This document shows positions 18,101-30,428 of a stretch of 64,000 nucleotides of DNA, piece after piece. This stretch comes from Massilia horti (lineage in GTDB: Bacteria > Pseudomonadota > Gammaproteobacteria > Burkholderiales > Burkholderiaceae_D), in assembly GCF_004614195.1 (NCBI RefSeq), contig NZ_SPUM01000132.1, positions 62,001 to 126,000 of the forward strand, read 5' to 3'. Made by a program: the position numbers and the translations under genes. Positions within the stretch are counted from its first letter, which is position 1, and every line of letters starts with the position of its first letter. Under the pieces are notes generated by a model, which had not been told where the DNA came from, did not search any database, and saw only the letters and a list, made by a program, of their open reading frames with translations.

Positions 18101-20680
18101 GCGGCGCAGGGTGGGTACCGTTTCGGCGGCGACGCCACGCATGATCGCGTTCTCCGAAATCGCGCCGGCCAGGACCGGGTGCGGCGACAGTTCAACGAAG
18201 TGGTTGTGGCCGTCGGCGAGGGCGGCATCGACCGCGTCGGCGAACAGCACCGGCTGGCGGATGTTGCGGTACCAGTAATCCGCGTCGTGGATCGGCGCCT
18301 CCACGCGCCGGCCGGTGACGGTCGAGTAAAGGGGAATGGCAGGCGCCAGCGGCCGGATCCCGGCCAGCACGTCGCGCAGCGGGCCTTCGAGCGGTTCCAT
18401 GAATACGCTGTGAAACGGCACCTGCACCTTGAGCTGGCGTACGAAAAGGTCCTTGTCCTCGAACTGCGAGCGCAGCCGGTCGATGCCGTCGACGGAACCG
18501 GCGACGGTGGCCTGGCTGGGGCTGTTGATGGCCGCCAGCGAGAGCGTCGGATCGGCTAGCAGGTCGAGTTCGCGCTGGACGTCCTGCCTGGAGAGGCCAA
18601 CCGCGAGCATGGCGCCCTGGCCGGAAGTGCGGTGCTGCAGCCGGCTGCGGTGGTGGATGACGCACACCGCGTCTTCCAGGCTCAGGCACCCGGCGACGTA
18701 GGCGGCGGCCGGTTCCCCGGCGCTGTGGCCGATGATCGCAGCCGGACGCACGCCCCAGGAGCCGAGCAGTTCGGCCAGCGCCACCTGCAGGATGAAGTTG
18801 GCAGGCTGCGCGACGTCGGTGGCGGCCATGCGCGAGTCGTGCTGGGGCGCGAGCATCTCGGCCAGGATCGAGCCGCCGGCGCGCCGGTCGTAGAGGGCCG
18901 CGCAGCGATCGGCCATGGCACGGAACACCGGTTCGGTGCGGTACAGTTCCTGGCCCATGCCCCACCATTGCGGCCCCATCCCGGAGAACACGAATACCAG
19001 GTCGCGCGCCGAGCCTGGTGCTGCGCCCTGTTTCAGTTTGCTGGCCGCTGGTGCCGTGTCTTCAATCTGGCTAAGCGCCTGCAGCGCGGCGATCAGCTCC
19101 CCTCGTGAGGCACCACCGGCACAGGCGCGGTGTGGATGGTGTTCGCGCCGTGTGGCGGCATTCCAGGCCACGTCGTCCAGGTCGGCACTGGCCAGCGCGC
19201 CGTCTTCGCCCAGCGCGCGCGCATAGGCGCCGGCGAGCGCGCGCAGCGCATCCGGGTGGCGCGCCGAGAGCGGTATCAGCCAGGGCGCCTTGCCGGCGCG
19301 GTCCGCTGGCGTCGCCGGCACGGGGGCGCGCTGCAGGATGGCGTGGGCGTTGGTGCCGCCAAACCCGAACGAGTTGACCGCCGCGAAAGCCTCGCTGCCG
19401 TGCGCCGGCAAAACGGTGGCGCAGCGCGGGATCGCCAGCCCCAGCGCTTCCAGGTCGATCTTCGGATTTGGTGCGACGAAGTGCAGGTGCGGCGGCACCA
19501 TGCCGTGCTGTAGCACCAGCGATGCCTTGATGAGGCCAGCCACGCCGGCCGCCGCTTCGGTGTGCCCGATATTGGTCTTGATTGATCCGACCACGCAGGG
19601 CTGGCCGGCAGGACGGCCTTGTCCCATCATGGCGCCCAGCGCATTGGCCTCGATCGGGTCGCCCACGGGGGTGCCGGTGCCGTGGGCTTCGACGTAGGAG
19701 ATGTCGCGCGGTTCGATTCCCGCGGCGTCGCATGCGGCGCCGATCACGGCGCACTGGGCGTCGCCACTTGGCACTGTGAGGCCTTCGCTGTGGCCGTCCT
19801 GGTTGACCGCGGTGGCGCGGATCACCGAGTAGATATGGTCGCCGTCCTTGATCGCGTCCTCAAACCGCTTGAGCACCACCACGCCGGCCCCTTCGCCGCG
19901 CACGTAGCCGTCGGCGCGGTAATCGAATGCGCGCGAGCGCCCGGTGGGCGAGAGCATGCCGGCGCGCGATTCCGCCACCGTGAAGCTCGGCCCGAGCAGG
20001 GCGTTGACGCCGCCCGCGATCGCCAGTTCCGATTCGCCGCTGGCCAGGCTCTGGCAGGCCAGGTGGACCGCCACCAGCGACGACGAGCAGGCGGTGTCGA
20101 CCGACATGCTCGGGCCGGTGAAGCCGAACAGGTACGACAGGCGTGCCGCCAGCATCGTCATCACCGAGCCGGTGGCGGTGTGCGGCTCGACCGCCCGGTA
20201 GTCAAGGCCGCCCATCTGCATCAGCATGTAGTCGAGCGTGAAGCCGCCGATGTACACGCCGACCGGCGAGCCGCGCAGCATGCTGGGCAGCTGGCCGCCG
20301 TCTTCCAGCGCCTGCCAGCACACTTCGAGCAGCATGCGCTGTTGCGGGTCCATCAGCGCCGCTTCACGCGGCGAGATGCCAAAAAAGTCGGCGTCGAAGC
20401 CGTCGATCGCATCGAGGAAGCCGCCCCATTTGCTGGCCGATTTGCCGGGCACGCCGCGCTTGGGGTGAAAATGGGTGTCAAGGCACCAGCGGGCGGCCGG
20501 CACCTCGCCGACGGCGTCAACACCGGCCATCAGGTTGCGCCACAGCGAATGCGGATCGTCGGCCTGGCCCGGAAAGCGGCAGCCGATGCCGATCACGGCG
20601 ATCGGCGCGCGCGGCGCTTTGGTTGGAACCGCTGAGTCAGGTTCAGTACGGTCTATCGCCGTCCGATTTTTTTGCATCAT
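15134..20680 (-). CDS. Type I polyketide synthase, KS-AT-DH-KR-ACP
   Basis: 1848 aa. KS at about 25-450 with Cys in DTACSSS and the two His in EAHGTGT and NIGHTEA; AT about 545-840 (GHSAGEP, with VPFHS at the selectivity position); DH about 915-1190 (HCIQGTVVFP and DLAFQ); KR about 1400-1640 (TGGLGALG, SSVAS, NYAAAN); ACP about 1715-1785 (GLDSMM). An acidic C-terminal tail could dock to the NRPS. There is no ER and no loading domain, so the starter is unknown and repeated use to build an enoyl or polyene chain is possible. Two adjacent ATGs (20680, 20677) follow GGGGGA; the second has the better spacing. It is the first large gene of the operon, 134 bp after the LysR stop. Confidence 0.93.
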   Translation of the reverse strand: MMQKNRTAIDRTEPDSAVPTKAPRAPIAVIGIGCRFPGQADDPHSLWRNLMAGVDAVGEVPAARWCLDTHFHPKRGVPGKSASKWGGFLDAIDGFDADFFGISPREAALMDPQQRMLLEVCWQALEDGGQLPSMLRGSPVGVYIGGFTLDYMLMQMGGLDYRAVEPHTATGSVMTMLAARLSYLFGFTGPSMSVDTACSSSLVAVHLACQSLASGESELAIAGGVNALLGPSFTVAESRAGMLSPTGRSRAFDYRADGYVRGEGAGVVVLKRFEDAIKDGDHIYSVIRATAVNQDGHSEGLTVPSGDAQCAVIGAACDAAGIEPRDISYVEAHGTGTPVGDPIEANALGAMMGQGRPAGQPCVVGSIKTNIGHTEAAAGVAGLIKASLVLQHGMVPPHLHFVAPNPKIDLEALGLAIPRCATVLPAHGSEAFAAVNSFGFGGTNAHAILQRAPVPATPADRAGKAPWLIPLSARHPDALRALAGAYARALGEDGALASADLDDVAWNAATRREHHPHRACAGGASRGELIAALQALSQIEDTAPAASKLKQGAAPGSARDLVFVFSGMGPQWWGMGQELYRTEPVFRAMADRCAALYDRRAGGSILAEMLAPQHDSRMAATDVAQPANFILQVALAELLGSWGVRPAAIIGHSAGEPAAAYVAGCLSLEDAVCVIHHRSRLQHRTSGQGAMLAVGLSRQDVQRELDLLADPTLSLAAINSPSQATVAGSVDGIDRLRSQFEDKDLFVRQLKVQVPFHSVFMEPLEGPLRDVLAGIRPLAPAIPLYSTVTGRRVEAPIHDADYWYRNIRQPVLFADAVDAALADGHNHFVELSPHPVLAGAISENAIMRGVAAETVPTLRRDRPEQAQFRAAIGALYRLGACIDWHAALPAGRALPLPTYQWRHERYWYETDASRAARSSPPPHPILSRRLDTETPTWEVDLDRASLAFLVDHCIQGTVVFPGAGYVEMAAFAARSLFGALALVSFADIAFRRALYITPDQPVTLRLAVDPDTFAFRIASRALHDAGAPWQLHCTGKLLTGCPGNAPPADLAAIAARCPTVISAPACYRHFERLGLEYGPLFRGIRQLRQGVGEAFARVEVPAPLHDTMGQFGIHPAVLDLAFQTLAAALPFDDEGSVVYMPTGVAEGRIARAMPTRLWIHAAITRRDGDGMEGDIRMFDDDGSLLLQIAGCRARALGGDAQPFQVRPQQLYQPEWIALAPPQPAQPDAPGTWLLYGGPASLVREVEAELALRGERALHLTPDSFDATSVDGWTAQLARAPQDAPLKGVLHLDLCGPGPDDMPGAVDIHGEIERGCITTLNLAKALVALEGPAKPRLWIVTRGTQPVLDGERPDPFRSPVWGMARVLGHGEHIDLWGGIVDLAHQAQPDDAARIAGECLGGDAEDQIAWRNGVRYGMRLAECDSQVRLPVAPRLRADSSYLVTGGLGALGLEVSRWMVECGARHLLLAGRAGLPERATWDTLPADHPAAQRVAQVRALERMGANVTIAALDIADRAALDALLATMRAEGRPPLRGVFHSAGVAEPRLLSQSANDQFAAVMPAKVIGAWNLHCALRDAPLDFFVLFSSVASLVISIGQANYAAANTFLDILAHRRRAEGLPATSINWGPWGDVGMATQLDLVTFFHRRGLFPMTADQGCEALGWLMSGRCAQAAVLGAKWSLVAETSPLGIGAPMLERVLAAEQANAPSAGAAATSETNLLARLAACSDVAAQRALIATEVRALACRVLRIESTRLDLDDSISSRGLDSMMAIELKNRIEQAFKVGVAIVDLLRGVSAAGVADAVLAQLHEQQLLVEDSAVADVLADIDSLSVADMNALLSSNLNPESAQ

Positions 20681-20814
20681 TCCCCCGATGAGTTCCCGAA
20701 AACGTCTATACGTTGTCAGAAGGTATCACCCGGGAAATGGCTGCGGAACCTACGAAATGTCGTAGCTGGAGCGGCCGGCGCAGGCGTGCGGAAGGGGGAG
20801 GGGAGCCAGGCTGT

Positions 20815-21756
20815 TCAGGTGGATTCGACCGGGTCGGGAGCCGTGCCAAGCGCTTGCGCCAGGCCGTTGGCGAGGGCGTCGAACACCAGCTTGATGCGGC
20901 GGCTGCCGCGCAGTTCGCGGTGCGCGGTGAGCCACAACGGCAGCGCCGGCACCAGCGAGGCCGGCATCACCATCTGCATTTCGGGCCAGCGCGCAGCCAC
21001 GATGCTCGGCGCGAAGCAGATGCCGGCGCCGGCCAGCGCCATCTGCCAGCCGGCGATGTGGTTGTCGCAGCGAATGCAGAAGAAGTCACGCTCGACCGGC
21101 ACCCCGACCTCGCGAAAGCCGCGCAGCAAGGCGTCGGAACTGTCGTAGCCGATCCAGTCGTAGGATCCGAGGCGCTGCTGATCGACCATGCCGCCGAACT
21201 TGGCGATGTAGTCGGTGCGCGCGAAGGCGCCGATCTCGAGGGTGCCGATGCGCCGCGCGATCAGGCCGGTCTGGGTCGGGCGCGTGAAGCGTATCGCGAT
21301 ATCGGCATGCCGCTCGAGCAGGTTCTCAAGATGGTTCGACACCGACAGCTCGATCTGGATCTGCGGATGGCGCCGGCGCAGGTCTGCGAGGATGTCCGGC
21401 AGGAGGTAGGCAGCGGCCATCTCGCTGGTGGTCAGGCGCACGCTGCCTTGCAGTTGCTGGGCCTGCCCGAGCGCGGTCAGGGACAGCGCCTGCGCCCCCT
21501 GTTTCATCTGGCGCGCCGGATCGACCAGCGCTTCGCCGGCGGCCGTGAGCGACAGTCCGCGGGCAGTGCGCTCGAACAGGGCGGCGCCGATGCACGATTC
21601 GAGTTCGTCGATTTTCCTGCTCAGCGTAGGCTGGCTGGCGCCGAACAGCGCGGCGGCGGCAGTCATCGAACCCGTGTCGACCACGGCCAGGAAGGCGCGG
21701 ATCAGGTTCCAGTCCAGGTCGTGCGCGGTGGCGACGGGCGGCTTTTTTGCGTTCAT
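20815..21756 (-). CDS. LysR-family transcriptional regulator
   Basis: 313 aa. N-terminal winged helix-turn-helix (about residues 14-73: NLIRAFLAVVDTGSMTAAA, SQPTLSRKIDELE) and a C-terminal substrate-binding-like effector domain (about 100-300). It lies between the PPTase and PKS genes on the same strand. LysR proteins often control adjacent operons, so the 134-bp gap before the PKS is the likely target, although LysR genes are usually divergent from their targets and this one is not. The effector is unknown. Confidence 0.88.
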   Translation of the reverse strand: MNAKKPPVATAHDLDWNLIRAFLAVVDTGSMTAAAALFGASQPTLSRKIDELESCIGAALFERTARGLSLTAAGEALVDPARQMKQGAQALSLTALGQAQQLQGSVRLTTSEMAAAYLLPDILADLRRRHPQIQIELSVSNHLENLLERHADIAIRFTRPTQTGLIARRIGTLEIGAFARTDYIAKFGGMVDQQRLGSYDWIGYDSSDALLRGFREVGVPVERDFFCIRCDNHIAGWQMALAGAGICFAPSIVAARWPEMQMVMPASLVPALPLWLTAHRELRGSRRIKLVFDALANGLAQALGTAPDPVEST

Positions 21757-21777
21757 CGATTGTGGGGAAATGGGAGG

Positions 21778-22515
21778 CTACAGGTGCAGGCGATGCAGCG
21801 AGACTGACAACGGGCCGGATGCGCCGGACACCGCCAGCGCAAGCACGTGGCGCTCGGTCGGCAGCGTCGAGTGGAACCACCAGTTGGCGGCTGCATGGCC
21901 TTTGATGAGGCAGGCGACCGCTTCGTCCTCGATCCGGAACGATACCTGCGCCAGTGCCGCCCCGAGGCCTTCGGAGGTCGCCTTGGCGTAGGCTTCCTTC
22001 AGTGTCCACAGGCGCAGGAAATGGTGCAGGCGAGCGTGCGCGCCGAGCGCCTCCAATTGCGCGATTTCGTCGGGCGAACAAACCGTGGGGACGATCGACT
22101 CCAGCGCTGGCAGCGGCCGGCAGGACTCGATGTCGATACCGCACGCGCGGCCGCGCGCGAGCACGCAGCCTACCAGTCCGGCGGTGTGGGACAGGTTGTG
22201 CCGGATTGTTGTGTGCGGCGCGGGCAGACGCGCGCAGGGCTTGCCGTTCGGGCCGCTGGCGAAATCGATCTCTTCGGGCGCGAGGCGGGTGTAACGGGAC
22301 AGCACCAGCCGGGTCAGGGCGTGCGCGGCCAGGTACTGGCGCCGATCCTTGTCAAAATGAAAGCTACGAAACTTGTCGCGCTCGTGGGCGCTCAGCAGGC
22401 GGTAGTGACGGTCTTCCAGTTGCGTCAGATCGCACTGGTCGGGATCGGCGATCCAGACATGGACCTCGTTACCCGGTAATTCAGTAGGAAAGCAATCAGC
22501 GGCAAGGACAGTCAT
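21778..22515 (-). CDS. 4'-phosphopantetheinyl transferase, Sfp type
   Basis: About 245 aa. It transfers the phosphopantetheine arm of CoA to the Ser of the ACP and T domains of the neighbouring synthases. Family motifs are present: GPNGKP, LSHTAGLVGCVLA, the Mg-binding CGIDIES and RLWTLKEAYAKATSEG (W-x-x-KEAxxK). I place the start at the ATG at 22515; a TTG at 22569 would add 18 residues. The presence of a dedicated PPTase supports an active cluster. It ends 21 bp before the LysR gene. Confidence 0.93.
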   Translation of the reverse strand: MTVLAADCFPTELPGNEVHVWIADPDQCDLTQLEDRHYRLLSAHERDKFRSFHFDKDRRQYLAAHALTRLVLSRYTRLAPEEIDFASGPNGKPCARLPAPHTTIRHNLSHTAGLVGCVLARGRACGIDIESCRPLPALESIVPTVCSPDEIAQLEALGAHARLHHFLRLWTLKEAYAKATSEGLGAALAQVSFRIEDEAVACLIKGHAAANWWFHSTLPTERHVLALAVSGASGPLSVSLHRLHL

Positions 22516-22599
22516 CCTGAGTCCGGCGCAAGTTTTATTGGACAGAATACTAACATTAATTCTGTGCAACTGACACTTGCGCCTGGGGCGCGCGGCTCG

Positions 22600-23658
22600 T
22601 CAGGAGGCGCCGTGCAGGTGGCGCGCGGCGGCCAGAAAGTCTTCGGTATCGATATCGCCAAGTTCCAGCACTTCGGCCTGCCCGAACTGGACAAAATTGC
22701 GGTCGATGGAGCGCTGGTAAGCCGGGTCGTAGTGTTCCACCAGCAGCTGGTCCACCAGCTCGGCCATGTTGCCGCTGTTGGCCAGTTCGTGCCACGCGTC
22801 GATCCTGGCGCGCCCGTGCAGCTGCACCAGGTGATCCAACTGGCCGGTGAGCGCAGCCGGATCGTCGACAAAGTGGTGATAATCCTCCATCAGCAAGCGC
22901 ACCCGGTTCGGGCGCGACAACGTCAGCGAGATGCAGGGCGATGCGCGCATCCGCTCCATCACCGCGCCCGGCACGCGCAGGTTGCCGACCTTCTTGCTCT
23001 CCGATTCCACGAACACCGGTTTGGACGGATCGAATCCCCGCAGCTTTTGCCAGATCCGGCTCTCGAACATCTTTTGCGACGGTTGTGGTTCGCCCGGCAG
23101 GTGGCCCAGCACCGAGCCGCGATGCGCCGCCAGCTTTTCGAGATCGAGCACCTGCGCGCCCAGCTCGTCCAGCGTTTCAAGCAGCCGGCTCTTGCCGCTG
23201 CCGGTGGTGCCGCACACCACGCGGAAGTTCACCGCAGGGGGATTTTCCAGTTCGCTGTTCACGTAGGCGCGATACGCCTTGTAACCGCCGTCGAGCTGCA
23301 CTGCCGGCCAGCCGACCTTGGCCAGGATGTGCGCCATCGAGCCGCTGCGGTTCCCGCCGCGCCAGCAATACACGAGCGGCTTCCAGTCGCGCGGCTTATC
23401 CGCAAACAGTGCCTCGATATGGCGGGCGATGTTGCGCGCCACGAGCGGGGCGCCGATCTTTTTCGCTTCGAACGCGCCAATCTGCTTGTAGGTCGTGCCG
23501 ACCAGGATGCGCTCCTCGTCATCGAGAACCGGGCAGTTGATCGCGCCGGGGATGTGGTCGAGTGCGAACTCCGATTCGCTGCGGGCGTCGATGATGGTGT
23601 CGAATTGGTCCAGCTGCGGCAGGATCTCGTTAAAGCTCAGTACGGCGGGGTATTTCAT
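22600..23658 (-). CDS. selU: tRNA 2-selenouridine synthase (SelU/MnmH/YbbB)
   Basis: 352 aa. It replaces sulfur by selenium, via a geranylated intermediate, in the wobble 2-thiouridine of certain tRNAs. The N-terminal rhodanese domain has its catalytic Cys in YCWRGGNRSGS (about residue 97). The C-terminal half is a P-loop domain (CGTTGSGKSRLLE). The ATG at 23658 overlaps the tesA stop by four bases (ATGA), indicating translational coupling; longer alternative starts would run into tesA. Selenophosphate synthase is not in the window. Confidence 0.93.
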   Translation of the reverse strand: MKYPAVLSFNEILPQLDQFDTIIDARSESEFALDHIPGAINCPVLDDEERILVGTTYKQIGAFEAKKIGAPLVARNIARHIEALFADKPRDWKPLVYCWRGGNRSGSMAHILAKVGWPAVQLDGGYKAYRAYVNSELENPPAVNFRVVCGTTGSGKSRLLETLDELGAQVLDLEKLAAHRGSVLGHLPGEPQPSQKMFESRIWQKLRGFDPSKPVFVESESKKVGNLRVPGAVMERMRASPCISLTLSRPNRVRLLMEDYHHFVDDPAALTGQLDHLVQLHGRARIDAWHELANSGNMAELVDQLLVEHYDPAYQRSIDRNFVQFGQAEVLELGDIDTEDFLAAARHLHGAS

Positions 23659-24284
23659 CGTGTTTTGATTAGTTCTGAAAGCTTGGGCCAAATGTTGTTG
23701 AGGATGACCGGATGGGCGGCCGCCAGCGGGTGCATGCGGTCGCCCTGGAACATGGACGCATCCTGCGCCACACCTTCGAGCATGAAGGGCACCAGGGGCG
23801 TCTTCAGCTGGGTCGACAGCTCCTTGTACATCCCATAAAAGCGTTCCGTATAGGCGCGCCCGTAGTTCGGCGGCATGCGCATACCGATCAGCAGTACCTT
23901 GGCCTTGTTTTGCTGCGCTTGCCAGATCATGCTGCGCAGGTTGTCCTCGGCGGCGGAGACGGGCAGGCCGCGCAAACCATCGTTCGCGCCCAGTTCAATG
24001 ACGACCACGTCCGGATGGTACTGGCTGAGCAGGCCCGGCAAGCGAGTGCGCCCGCCGCTGGTGGTTTCGCCGCTGATGCTCGCGTTGACCACCTTGGCGT
24101 CGATTTTCTCGGTCTTGAGCTTTTGCTCCAGCAGGGCAACCCAGCCGCTCCCGCGCGCCAGTCCATACTCGGCCGACAGGCTGTCACCCAGCACCAGCAC
24201 GGTTTTTGGTGCAGAATAGGCGCTCGCCGAAGCGGCCAGCATCAGCAGCGCGGCGAACATCCATTTTTTCAGAAGAGCGAGCAT
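23655..24284 (-). CDS. tesA: GDSL arylesterase / multifunctional acyl-CoA thioesterase TesA
   Basis: 209 aa, exported: signal peptide MLALLKKWMFAALLMLAASA to about residue 26. SGNH-hydrolase blocks are present: nucleophile Ser in LGDSLSAEYG, Gly in the SGET region, Asn in GANDGLRG, and Asp/His in DRMHP. The family hydrolyses acyl-CoA thioesters and aryl or lysophospholipid esters in the periplasm. Its ATG (24284-24282) overlaps head-to-head with the ATG of the divergent ABC ATPase gene. The frame stays open upstream, but the signal peptide fixes this start. Confidence 0.9.
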   Translation of the reverse strand: MLALLKKWMFAALLMLAASASAYSAPKTVLVLGDSLSAEYGLARGSGWVALLEQKLKTEKIDAKVVNASISGETTSGGRTRLPGLLSQYHPDVVVIELGANDGLRGLPVSAAEDNLRSMIWQAQQNKAKVLLIGMRMPPNYGRAYTERFYGMYKELSTQLKTPLVPFMLEGVAQDASMFQGDRMHPLAAAHPVILNNIWPKLSELIKTR

Positions 24285-24999
24285 GCGTGATATTCCCGAG
24301 GCGTCGAAAAGCGTGGTGAACGGCAACAGCGGACAGCATCCCGCGATCGAAGTGGCCGGGCTGTCCAAGACGGTGGCGGACGCCAGCGGCGAGCTCACCA
24401 TCTTGCAAAATATCGATTTTACCGTGCAACCGGCTGAGACGCTCGCGTTGGTCGGCGCCTCCGGCTCGGGCAAGTCGACGCTGCTTGGCCTGCTGGCGGG
24501 TCTGGATACCCCGAGCACGGGTAAAGTCATCCTCGACGGCACGGACATCTTTGCGCTCGACGAAGACGGCAGGGCAGCGTTCCGCAAGGCCAAGCTCGGG
24601 TTCGTGTTCCAGTCGTTTCAACTGCTCGCGCACCTGAACGCGCTGGAGAACGTGATGCTGCCGCTCGAATTGCGCGGCGACGCGGATGCGCGCGGCAAGG
24701 CCACTGCCATGCTCGGGCGGGTTGGGCTGTCCAGCCGGCTCAAGCACTATCCCAAATACCTGTCGGGCGGCGAGCAGCAGCGCGTGGCGCTGGCGCGCGC
24801 GTTCGTCACCGAGCCGCCGCTGCTGTTCGCGGACGAACCGACCGGCGCGCTCGACGCGGCCACCGGCGAAGCGGTGATTAATCTGATGTTCGAGCTCAAT
24901 CGCGAACGCGGGTCGACCTTGGTGCTGGTGACGCACGATCCGTCGATCGCGGCGCGCTGCGGGCGCACTATCACGATTGCGGCGGGCCGCTTGGTCTGA
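24283..24999 (+). CDS. ybbA: ABC transporter ATP-binding protein YbbA
   Basis: 238 aa. Complete nucleotide-binding domain: Walker A GASGSGKST, FQSFQLLAHLNALENV, signature LSGGEQQR, Walker B LLFADEP, and the His in VTHD. It is divergent from tesA, as ybbA is in E. coli. The partner permease that E. coli encodes next (ybbP) is absent; a repeat element and then a convergent nnrD/nnrE gene follow instead. The start ATG shares two bases with the tesA start on the other strand. Its permease must be elsewhere, or the ATPase acts without one. Confidence 0.88.
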   Translation: MRDIPEASKSVVNGNSGQHPAIEVAGLSKTVADASGELTILQNIDFTVQPAETLALVGASGSGKSTLLGLLAGLDTPSTGKVILDGTDIFALDEDGRAAFRKAKLGFVFQSFQLLAHLNALENVMLPLELRGDADARGKATAMLGRVGLSSRLKHYPKYLSGGEQQRVALARAFVTEPPLLFADEPTGALDAATGEAVINLMFELNRERGSTLVLVTHDPSIAARCGRTITIAAGRLV

Positions 25000-25025
25000 T
25001 TTCCTCGACGGGCGCCAGCAGGACT

Positions 25026-25102
25026 GTAGGGTGCGCACCCGTGCGCACGCGGACGCAAACTCTGCGCAACCGTACCGCGTGCGCACTGGTGCGCACCCTA
25101 CG
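25026..25102. repeat. GTGCGCAC palindromic intergenic repeat, copy A
   Basis: The left arm TAGGGTGCGCACCC followed by GTGCGCACGCGG is matched, with one mismatch, by an inverted right arm ending in GTGCGCACCCTACG. The whole could fold into a long cruciform. It lies 27 bp after the ybbA stop, between convergent genes, and could also stop transcription. Confidence 0.8.
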
Positions 25103-25122
25103 CCCTTCGGTACGACGCAGTA

Positions 25123-26637
25123 TTACAAAGGTAGCGGCTTCGCCTCACTGACCATCGCATTAAACAAGGTCCGCGCCGCAGCCGGCAGTTCGCCCGCGGA
25201 GAGGCCGATCGGTCCGACGCCTTCGTAGACCAGCGCATCCGCCGCCGCTCCGTGTAGCCACGCGGCGCACCACGCCGCCTGCTGCTCGCCCCAGCCTTGC
25301 GCCAGCAGGGCGCCGCAAATACCTGCCAGCACATCGCCAGTGCCAGCAGTCGCCAGCCCCGGATTGCCCGTAACGTTCACGACTACGTCGCCCCCCGGCG
25401 TCGCGATGACGGTACCCGAACCCTTGAGCACAATGGTCGCGTCAAAGCGCGCGGCCAGCTCACGCGCAGCCTCCAGGCGGTCGGCCTGAACGATGGCGCT
25501 CGTCACGCCCAGCAGCCGTGCCGCCTCCAGCGGGTGCGGCGTGAGCACGGTCGGCGCGACGCGCTGCGTCAGGCGTTGCTGGAGGTCGGGTGTGCCCGCG
25601 ATCAGGTTGAGCGCATCCGCATCGATCACCATCGCGTTGCCTTGGTCGAGCGCTTTTGTCAGCAGCCGTGCCGCGTCGGGCTGGTCGCCGAGGCCGGGTC
25701 CTGCGACGAGCGTACGCGCCCTGAGTTCGCAGCCTGCGGCATCACGGAACATCAGCTCCGGATTGATGCTGTCGTAAGGAGGAAGCGCCGCCAGCGCGGC
25801 GACGAACACGCGGCCCGCACCGAGGAACAGTGCGCTGCGCCCGGCGAGGATTGCCGCGCCGGCCATGCCCTGCGCTCCGCCAAGCACCACCAGGTCGCCG
25901 AAGCTGCCCTTGTGCGAATTTTGCGGGCGGCGCGAGCCGAGCAAGTCATTGGCGAACAGCTCCGGCGCATTCAACTGGGCGTGGGCAGGGACGAAATGCT
26001 GGCGCTCGATCCCGAGCGTGTCGACGCGCACCTCGCCGGAGTGGTCGCGCCCGTCACAGGTGTACAGTCCGGGCTTGTTGCCGATGAATGTGATCGTGTG
26101 CGTCGCCACCACCGCGCGGTGCGCCGTAGCGCCGCCAACCACGTTGCCGGTGTCGGCATCCAGGCCACTGGGCACGTCGAGCGCGAGCACGGGGCAGCTT
26201 GAGCGATCCAGGTCATGCGCCAGTGTGCGGCAGCCGCCTTCCAGTGGCCGGGTGAGGCCGATGCCGAACAGTCCGTCGACGGCGAGGGCGAAGCGCTCGC
26301 CCAGCGGCAGTTCGTCGACAAAGCGCGCGCCCTTGTCCCGGGCCCGCTGCAGGGCTCGCGCGGTTTCGAAGGATGGCGTGCCGGCTGCCAGGTGCAGCAC
26401 GGTGACGTCGACACCGGCCTCGCGCAGGTTGGCCGCTACCTCCAGAGCGTCACCGCCATTGTTGCCGGGGCCGGCCATTACCAGAACCGGCTGGTGGCGC
26501 GCGCCATCGATCAGTTCGAGCGCGAAGCGGGCGGCCGCCTGGCCGGCTCGCTCCATCAGCGTACCAGGGGGCAGGGCGGCTGTGGCCGCGCGCTCGATTG
26601 CGCGAATCTCGTCTACGGTGTAAAGAAATTTGTCCAT
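25123..26637 (-). CDS. nnr: Bifunctional NAD(P)HX epimerase / dehydratase
   Basis: 504 aa, repairs hydrated NADH and NADPH. The N-terminal half (about 1-215) is the YjeF_N epimerase ([42 protein letters not shown]). The C-terminal half (about 225-500) is the ATP/ADP-dependent dehydratase ([51 protein letters not shown]). The start at 26637 gives [12 protein letters not shown], the family's usual N-terminus; the frame upstream is spurious. It is divergent from the 5-oxoprolinase gene with 111 bp between them. Confidence 0.94.
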   Translation of the reverse strand: MDKFLYTVDEIRAIERAATAALPPGTLMERAGQAAARFALELIDGARHQPVLVMAGPGNNGGDALEVAANLREAGVDVTVLHLAAGTPSFETARALQRARDKGARFVDELPLGERFALAVDGLFGIGLTRPLEGGCRTLAHDLDRSSCPVLALDVPSGLDADTGNVVGGATAHRAVVATHTITFIGNKPGLYTCDGRDHSGEVRVDTLGIERQHFVPAHAQLNAPELFANDLLGSRRPQNSHKGSFGDLVVLGGAQGMAGAAILAGRSALFLGAGRVFVAALAALPPYDSINPELMFRDAAGCELRARTLVAGPGLGDQPDAARLLTKALDQGNAMVIDADALNLIAGTPDLQQRLTQRVAPTVLTPHPLEAARLLGVTSAIVQADRLEAARELAARFDATIVLKGSGTVIATPGGDVVVNVTGNPGLATAGTGDVLAGICGALLAQGWGEQQAAWCAAWLHGAAADALVYEGVGPIGLSAGELPAAARTLFNAMVSEAKPLPL

Positions 26638-26748
26638 GGTTCTTCTCTTAGGCAAAAGCGCGGCAGCGCCAGTTGCGTGCATTTTCGCCAAAATCGCGGC
26701 CCGGCGCGACTACAATACGCGCTTGACCGACTGAGCTTGGAGATGATT

Positions 26749-30351
<3,603 letters not shown>

Positions 30352-30370
30352 GGTGGGCAACCGAACTGCA

Positions 30371-30417
30371 AAAGCGCATGCCGCCTGATGGCCGAAGCCA
30401 TCGAGGCGGCATGTTTC
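30371..30417. terminator. Hairpin terminator between convergent genes
   Basis: CATGCCGCCTGATGGC pairs, with one mismatch, with GCCATCGAGGCGGCATG over a CGAA loop. Pyrimidine runs (TTTCCCCTTT on +, CGCTTTTGC on -) flank it on both strands, so it could serve both the 5-oxoprolinase and the 720-aa gene. Confidence 0.75.
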
Positions 30418-30428
30418 CCCTTTCGACG

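Larger units (their letters stand above)
2032..22515. other. Hybrid PKS-NRPS biosynthetic gene cluster
   Basis: Eleven genes form a contiguous unit. On the minus strand, in order of transcription, they are PPTase, LysR, PKS, NRPS, ABC ATPase, permease, LolA-like protein, outer-membrane protein, thioesterase and epimerase-like protein. The LuxR gene lies convergent at the end. PKS/NRPS, permease/LolA-like and LolA-like/outer-membrane junctions overlap or abut, which suggests one long transcript from the region before 20680. Cluster borders are inferred: selU beyond 22.6 kb and ppiD before 1.6 kb are housekeeping genes. Confidence 0.8.

Noticed and set aside
25026-25102. CRISPR-like array suggested by repeated GTGCGCAC arms
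   Set aside because: Arms are inverted, not direct, with no regular spacers and no cas genes.
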